Shown here: positions 59,440-64,000 of the stretch, in pieces
Position numbering within the stretch: position 1 is the stretch's first letter
Layout: every line of letters begins with the position of its first letter
Assembly: GCA_000828075.3 (NCBI GenBank)
Contig: JXCB02000044.1
Span: forward strand, 169,106 to 233,105
Direction of reading: 5' to 3'
DNA: 64,000 bases
Source: Tolypothrix campylonemoides VB511288
GTDB taxonomy: Bacteria; Cyanobacteriota; Cyanobacteriia; Cyanobacteriales; Nostocaceae
Program-made: the position numbers and the translations under genes
The notes under the pieces: model-generated
Database searches by the model: none
What the model was told of the DNA's origin: nothing
What the model saw: only the letters and a program-made list of their open reading frames with translations

Positions 59440-59821
59440 ATTGCAAAAGCTGCGCTTAAAACCAAAAAAGAAGCGGATACAAGCTTTCTGCTTTTGTACT
59501 GGAGAACATCACAAGCGCGACAAGTCACAGGATTCATTTGATAATCAACACTATGGCAGATTTCATCGCGTACCCACTTAAAACACAATACGGTTCAGTT
59601 AAGCATTTTTTTCTTCTCTCTGTGTCCTCTGCGCCTCTGCGGTTCTTTAAAAAAATTGACTTTGACAAAGAGTTTTAGCCCTAACTGAACCGTATTGACT
59701 TAAAACATGCTTTTGCGATCGCTGTTGATGTTTCATGTCTTGATGCAATTTGTTTGGCAAGCTCAATGATTTCGGGATGTTGCCAATCAATAACTCCACT
59801 AACTCTCAAGTATTCTTCCAT
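59440..59821 (-). pseudogene. transglutaminase-like protein gene, MITE-interrupted and 3'-truncated
   Basis: From ATG 59821: MEEYLRVSGVIDWQHPEIIE, LAKQIASRHETSTAIAKACF, then a 112-bp MITE, then KWVRDEICHSVDYQMNPVTC and RACDVLQYK. Removing the MITE and one ACTTAAAACA copy restores CFKWVRDE in frame. That is the start of bacterial transglutaminase-like proteins, whose next residues (TGYCxAKSHLLAALLR) should carry the catalytic Cys; here the sequence degenerates after QYK. So it is dead twice over. Confidence 0.82.
59586..59697. mobile_element. 112-bp MITE with 10-bp target duplication (copy 3)
   Basis: CAATACGGTTCAGTTAAG at the left; the right end read inward is CAATACGGTTCAGTTAGG. Direct repeats ACTTAAAACA flank it (59576-59585 and 59698-59707). 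The interior has a CTCTGCGCCTCTGCGG string and no ORF. Confidence 0.93.
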
Positions 59822-59958
59822 GACAACTGCTACAAAGGTTGCAATCTCAATCTAAGCTATTCCGATAACTTCAATCTACTGCTAACACCTACAGCCAAAG
59901 CCAGTTGACGGTTCAAATCAGCGGCGGCAGATAACCTCCAACTCAGCACCAGAAACTT

Positions 59959-60400
59959 TTAACCGTCCGTTGCATTTAAATTGTTTGGCTGCACTTGGCA
60001 ATGTGAGTGATTAAGCTGGTTGTCTCCTGCCAACGCCGACTGAACAATTGCACCTGGTTGAAACAAACTCATAGTAAGCTCAGCATCCGCTTCCTTTACC
60101 GCTGGACTCGACAAGGAGTTGAAAAACACACTTCGCCCACCTTCATAAAGGTCTTCCAGCGCACGCTCATAGCGGTAATAAACAAGTGCCTGCCAGTTGA
60201 TACTGGTAGCTCCATACCCTTGAAAGAATTGTGCTTCTTCCTGGGGCGTAACACGACGCGCGATCGTTGAGCCAATGATAAACAAGAGGTCACGTTCGCG
60301 GGGTGCAATCCGTAGTGTATCCCAGTCAACATTAAAAAATATAAAGAATGTAGCATAGCAACAACTACTAATCCAATTAGTAGTAATAATTTCTGCGTCG
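59959..60400 (-). pseudogene. C-terminal part of an aminoglycoside-phosphotransferase-like gene
   Basis: The readable part is VDWDTLRIAPRERDLLFIIG, SINWQALVYYRYERALEDLY and AELTMSLFQPGAIVQSAL, matching the C-terminal lobe of APH/choline-kinase-like phosphotransferases (the spectinomycin-kinase-like branch). VDWD contains the metal-binding Asp, but the HxDxxxxN catalytic loop expected about 15 residues earlier is absent and the upstream frame is nonsense. The N-terminal two thirds are lost. No resistance function can be expected. Confidence 0.75.
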
Positions 60401-60682
60401 CCCATCTCAAGGGCGAACATCTTCACGATGTCCAATTGCTTTGAGCAGGTCATCGACTGACGCATGAGTGGAAATTGTAACATTTACGCATATACCCCTC
60501 CGAATTTTCTTACCTGGAGGGGATTTTATTGCTTAAGTGGTCGGATGCGATCGCCCGAATGCATAACTAGCAACTTGGGTTATTAGATATTTAATTTCTG
60601 TATTTTACTCTACCAAATGGGAGTTTTTATAGCTTTAATGATCATGTTTTATAGAAATAAATAACTGGTATGAAGAGGCTCT

Positions 60683-61519
60683 ATGGTAGCAAGTGAGATT
60701 AAACGACAATTGGTCATTATTGGGGGAGCAGAAGATAAAGAGGGGGATTGCCAAATTCTTCGGGAGTTTGTTCGCCGTGCCGGGGGTACAAAAGCCAATA
60801 TTGTCATTATGACGGCTGCGACAGAGCTGCCAAGAGAAGTAGGAGAGAATTATATTAGAGTGTTTGAGCGGCTAGGTGCCGAGAATGCTCGTATAATTGA
60901 CACTGAAACCCGTGAAGATGGATCTTCATCTACAGCGTTAGAAGCAATTAATAAAGCTACTGGTATATTTTTTACTGGAGGAGACCAAGCCCGGATTACT
61001 AGTGTCCTCAAGGATACCGAACTGGATGCAGCGATTCACAAACGCTTCTCTGAAGGCATACTTGTAGGAGGTACAAGCGCGGGAGCCGCTGTGATGCCAG
61101 ACGTGATGATTGTGGAAGGCGACTCGGAGACAAACCCTCGGATAGAAATTGTGGATATGGGTCCCGGTATGGGCTTTCTGCCAGGGGTGGTCATTGATCA
61201 GCACTTCTCCCAGCGCGGACGCTTGGGTCGCTTAATTGCAGCTTTGGCGCAGCAGCCTGCTGTATTAGGATTTGGTATTGACGAGAACACTGCTATGATC
61301 GTGACCGATAGCCAATTTGAAGTGGTTGGAGAAGGTTGTATTACGGTTGTCGATGAATCAGAGGTTATACACAGCAACGTTGACGACATTTTGAAGGATG
61401 AACCTTTAGCAGTTTGCGGAGCAAGGCTTCATATTCTGCCACACGGATACAAATTTGACCTAAAAACCCGCAAGCCTATCCTAGATAATCGCACTACTGC
61501 CACTGCACCAGCTGCTTAA
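60683..61519 (+). CDS. cphB: cyanophycinase
   Basis: 278 residues. VIIGGAEDKEGDCQILREFV at the N-terminus, FFTGGDQARITSVLKDTEL, the nucleophile elbow GGTSAGAAVMPDVMI (catalytic Ser), GMGFLPGVVIDQHFSQRGRL and GFGIDENTAMIV are all characteristic. It cleaves cyanophycin into beta-Asp-Arg dipeptides. cphA (synthetase) usually follows cphB in cyanobacteria but is not present here. An intrinsic terminator at 61556 ends the transcript. Confidence 0.95.
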   Translation: MVASEIKRQLVIIGGAEDKEGDCQILREFVRRAGGTKANIVIMTAATELPREVGENYIRVFERLGAENARIIDTETREDGSSSTALEAINKATGIFFTGGDQARITSVLKDTELDAAIHKRFSEGILVGGTSAGAAVMPDVMIVEGDSETNPRIEIVDMGPGMGFLPGVVIDQHFSQRGRLGRLIAALAQQPAVLGFGIDENTAMIVTDSQFEVVGEGCITVVDESEVIHSNVDDILKDEPLAVCGARLHILPHGYKFDLKTRKPILDNRTTATAPAA

Positions 61520-61555
61520 AAAATATTTATCTTTTCATAAATGCATTGAAGAAAG

Positions 61556-61588
61556 TGGGAATTAGAGAATGCTAGTTCCCATTTTTTT
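61556..61588 (+). terminator. intrinsic terminator of cphB
   Basis: TGGGAATTAG and CTAGTTCCCA form a 10-bp stem (one G-T pair) with a 6-nt loop, followed by seven T. It starts 36 bp after the stop of cphB. The remaining 240 bp up to the next gene are A/T-rich without features. Confidence 0.88.
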
Positions 61589-61831
61589 CTCACTTATTAC
61601 TCGTTTCTCGCTATCCAATTATTAAAAAATGTAGCAAGTATTAGCGGTAGCATAATGCACACCGTTTTATGAAGGTAAACTACAAACTTACCTCCTAACG
61701 TACTTTACAAAAACAATTCTGTTTTCAAAAAAAAATAAATATAACTCAAGAAAGAAGATTTGCTTCTCTATATATTAAAAAATGTTTACATGAAAATTGA
61801 TTGACCTTATTTAGCTTATTAAGCAGTTGAA

Positions 61832-63502
61832 ATGACAAGTTTAATTGAGTTTGATTTGTTTGCTCCTCGTAATCAAGGAGCCGCTTTAATTGGGTCTTTT
61901 GATGAGTGGAAAGAGATACCAATGGAAAAAGGAGAGGATGGTTATTTCCGCACTCAAGTAGAATTAGAAGATGGTACCTATCAATATAAATTCCGTATTC
62001 AAACTAAAAGTCCAAATTTTAAGCCGGATCAATGGGTAGATGTTATCGACCCCTATGCAACAGACGTTGATGAAGAGCGAAAAGTCGGTATAGTAAGAAT
62101 TAAAGACGGCAAAAAGATTGTTGATGCTTATGTTTGGCAGCACGACGGTACGCCGTTACCAGAAAATCATGAATTAGTGATCTACGAAATGCACGTTGCT
62201 GATTTTACTGGTGGCGAAGTTGACTCTTACAAACGTGGAAAATATGTAGATGCAATTGAAAAGTTAGATTATCTCAAAGAATTGGGAATCAATGCAATTG
62301 AATTGATGCCAGTAAATGAGTATCCTGGCGATTATAGTTGGGGCTACAAAGTACGTCATTACTTCGCTACAGAATCCAGCTACGGCTCAACAGAAGATTT
62401 AAAGCGGTTTATAGATGAGTGTCATGCTAGGGGTATTCGCGTTTTTGTTGATGGAATTTATAACCACACTGATGAAGAATGCCCGTTAATGCTGATTGAC
62501 AGGAATTACTGGTATTACGAACATATGCATTATCCGGAAGACCCTAATAATTACTGGGGTCCCGAGTTTAACTATGATAACTATGACGAAAAGTTAGACG
62601 TTAAACCTGCATGGAAATACGTTGGTGATGTCGTCCGGTTTTGGGTTCAGGAATATCACATTGACGGAATTCGCTTTGATGCAGTGCGCCAATTAGCTAA
62701 CAATGAATTTTTAGAGTGGTTAGCCACACAAGCGAAAAAGAACACTGCTCCTAAACCGTTTTACAACATTGCTGAACATATTCCTGATACTAGTCAGGTT
62801 ACGACTCCAGAGGGACCGCTAGATGCTTGTTGGCATGAAAGTTTTCGCTATTTTGTGATTCCACATATTTGCGGTGAAAAGTTTGAGCCTGAAAAGCTTA
62901 AGGAGGTTTTAGATCCAAGGCAACAGGGTTATGCGGCTAGTATAAATGTAGTCAATTACTTAGCAACTCACGATCGCGAACATCTGTTTAGAGAATTAGG
63001 GGAACGCGGTATCTTTGACGAAGATGCATTCAGACGAGCCAAGTTAGGAGCGGTGCTGTTGATGACGGCAATGGGTATACCCATGCTGTGGATGGGGGAA
63101 GAATTTGGGGAACACAAACGCAAAAGTGAAACTGTAACTCAGCCCAAAAAGATTGCATGGCCTTTGTTGGAGAAAGACCAAAATCGCGATTTATTTGAGT
63201 ACTATAAAAAACTGATTGCCCTTCGTAAACAAAATCCCGCTTTGCAAAGTGATAACATTGAGTTTATCCATGAGGATATAGACGCCAAAGTACTGGCTTA
63301 TGCTCGTTGGAATGAAGAAGATTCTCGTGTTGTCGTCTTGGCAAATTTCTCAGACCAAAACCTTAATGAATATCACATTCCTCACTTTCCTTCTGCTGGA
63401 ACATGGCAGGATTGGACAGATAATTATGAGGTCAAAGCTGGAGAAGATGGCATCATAATTGATATAGAACCATACCAAGCCAAAGTTCTTGTCTTGCGGT
63501 AG
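61832..63502 (+). CDS. GH13 alpha-amylase-family glycoside hydrolase with CBM48-like N-terminus
   Basis: 556 residues. Residues 1-80 resemble a CBM48/E-set module (ALIGSFDEWKEIPMEKGEDG, YQYKFRI). The GH13 barrel follows: VFVDGIYNHT (region I), DGIRFDAVRQL (region II, nucleophile Asp), NIAEHIPD (region III, acid/base Glu) and LATHDREH (region IV). The build is close to glycogen-branching and trehalose-type enzymes; exact activity on glycogen or malto-oligosaccharides is undecided. MWMGEEFGEHK-type sequence (LWMGEEFGEHKRKSETV) is typical of TreZ/GlgB relatives. Monocistronic. Confidence 0.9.
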   Translation: MTSLIEFDLFAPRNQGAALIGSFDEWKEIPMEKGEDGYFRTQVELEDGTYQYKFRIQTKSPNFKPDQWVDVIDPYATDVDEERKVGIVRIKDGKKIVDAYVWQHDGTPLPENHELVIYEMHVADFTGGEVDSYKRGKYVDAIEKLDYLKELGINAIELMPVNEYPGDYSWGYKVRHYFATESSYGSTEDLKRFIDECHARGIRVFVDGIYNHTDEECPLMLIDRNYWYYEHMHYPEDPNNYWGPEFNYDNYDEKLDVKPAWKYVGDVVRFWVQEYHIDGIRFDAVRQLANNEFLEWLATQAKKNTAPKPFYNIAEHIPDTSQVTTPEGPLDACWHESFRYFVIPHICGEKFEPEKLKEVLDPRQQGYAASINVVNYLATHDREHLFRELGERGIFDEDAFRRAKLGAVLLMTAMGIPMLWMGEEFGEHKRKSETVTQPKKIAWPLLEKDQNRDLFEYYKKLIALRKQNPALQSDNIEFIHEDIDAKVLAYARWNEEDSRVVVLANFSDQNLNEYHIPHFPSAGTWQDWTDNYEVKAGEDGIIIDIEPYQAKVLVLR

Positions 63503-63621
63503 GAAAACCTGTTTATTTTGATTGTAGGTTTCTTGTTTTGTGGGTGGGTGTCTTGCTTGCCCTATTTTTTTATATTTATAAGGTAATACGGTTCAAATAA
63601 GACTAAAATTGTTATTAATAT

Positions 63622-63945
63622 CAAGTCCGGATAAATAGTGTTGATTAAGCTGCCACTTGCGGCCACCAATGATAGCAGGCGATTGCCTACGGCAGAGCTA
63701 CGCTTAACGCCCGAACAAATTCCGGATGCCTTAATAAAACTTGACAGCGATGAAACAAGACTTCCTCCAATTCATCAAGACTACTGAAGGAGCGATTAGC
63801 GAGCTTGTTCGTTGGTCACAGGCCATAACTCTGGTGCAGGCTGTAACTCTGGAGAATGGGAAGGCATAAACTCCAGATGAATCCCTTGTGGGATTTGCAC
63901 TTGTTCAGTTGTGTGCCAACCCGCCTGGTCAAGTGTCAAGAAGAA
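63622..63945 (-). pseudogene. IS630-family transposase remnant
   Basis: Minus-strand reading gives LDQAGWHTTEQVQIPQGIHL, EFMPSHSPELQPAPELWPVT, a +1 frameshift, NRSFSSLDELEEVLFHRCQV, LLRHPEFVRA, then a HIP1-like insertion with a stop, and YHWWPQVAA. This is the C-terminal catalytic part of IS630 transposases (SPELxPxE with the last acidic residue). The N-terminus is missing. Past the stop lies ATATCAAGTCCGGATAA, the likely element end, and TAATACGGTTCAAATAAG, a solo half of the 10-bp-duplication MITE family. Confidence 0.82.
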
Positions 63946-64000
63946 GAATTCAGAATTCAGAATACATTGGTCAGAATCAGTCAGTCGGGGCTTGAACCCA

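Noticed and set aside
59959..60483. Functional aminoglycoside resistance gene
   Set aside because: The N-lobe and catalytic loop are missing; only the C-terminal part is recognisable.

Overview
The window looks like chromosomal DNA of a filamentous (Nostocales-type) cyanobacterium. Reasons: HIP1 octamers (GCGATCGC) are scattered throughout; there are cyanobacteria-typical families (CCB1-like cytochrome b6 assembly factor, DUF3155, DUF3611, DUF3598, an SLH-domain protein, cyanophycinase, Ser/Thr kinases with HRDIKPSN loops, a NACHT NTPase); and the load of short palindromic repeats, MITEs and decaying IS remnants is heavy. Species cannot be named from sequence alone.

Layout. 0-5 kb: partial GNAT, an SDR divergent from its LysR regulator, a VapC-type toxin-antitoxin pair and a Uma2 gene. 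4.4-10.1 kb: an apparent ancestral operon DUF3445 - GNAT - Uma2 (minus strand) in which the GNAT gene is split by two IS200/IS605-type elements and again by a 155-bp MITE. 10.3-14.3 kb: a TetR regulator, an SDR, a four-helix membrane protein, a GST and a patatin-like protein. Three AGACC-N4-GGTC operators before tetR, the SDR and the GST suggest one electrophile/detoxification regulon; its membrane-protein gene is broken by a MITE with a 10-bp target duplication. 14-18 kb: GNAT, orphan DUF433, trmFO, two small membrane or anchored proteins, tRNA-Arg(CCG). 19.0-26.7 kb: a tightly packed operon of Eco57I-like DNA methyltransferase, Uma2, antitoxin, PIN toxin and a PLD-SNF2 helicase, which I read as a restriction/defence locus carrying an internal toxin-antitoxin pair. 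It is followed convergently by two tandem membrane Ser/Thr kinases. 30-38 kb: SAM methyltransferase, sbcC, small membrane protein, and an HTH-NACHT NTPase whose reading frame has absorbed two palindromic repeats. 38-42 kb: two paralogous secreted proteins, one with SLH domains, separated by nested repeats. 42-58.6 kb: mostly housekeeping genes (histidine kinase, DUF3155, CCB1, PadR, DUF3611, serS, rseP-nth, rpsN, aat, cupin, pentapeptide membrane protein, DUF3598, prolyl-iminopeptidase-like hydrolase, PPK2, def). 59-64 kb: MITE-broken transglutaminase-like and truncated APH pseudogenes, cphB, a GH13 enzyme and an IS630 remnant.

The most informative signals are: (1) the methyltransferase/Uma2/TA/PLD-helicase operon; (2) a MITE family with 18-bp ends and 10-bp target duplications, with three full copies here, unrelated interiors, and two copies that disrupt readable genes; (3) a double-stem palindromic repeat whose outer stem pairs differ between copies yet stay complementary, found in five copies, two of them inside a tnpB reading frame; (4) the TetR operator set. 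No database search was possible; family names rest on motifs read from the translations.
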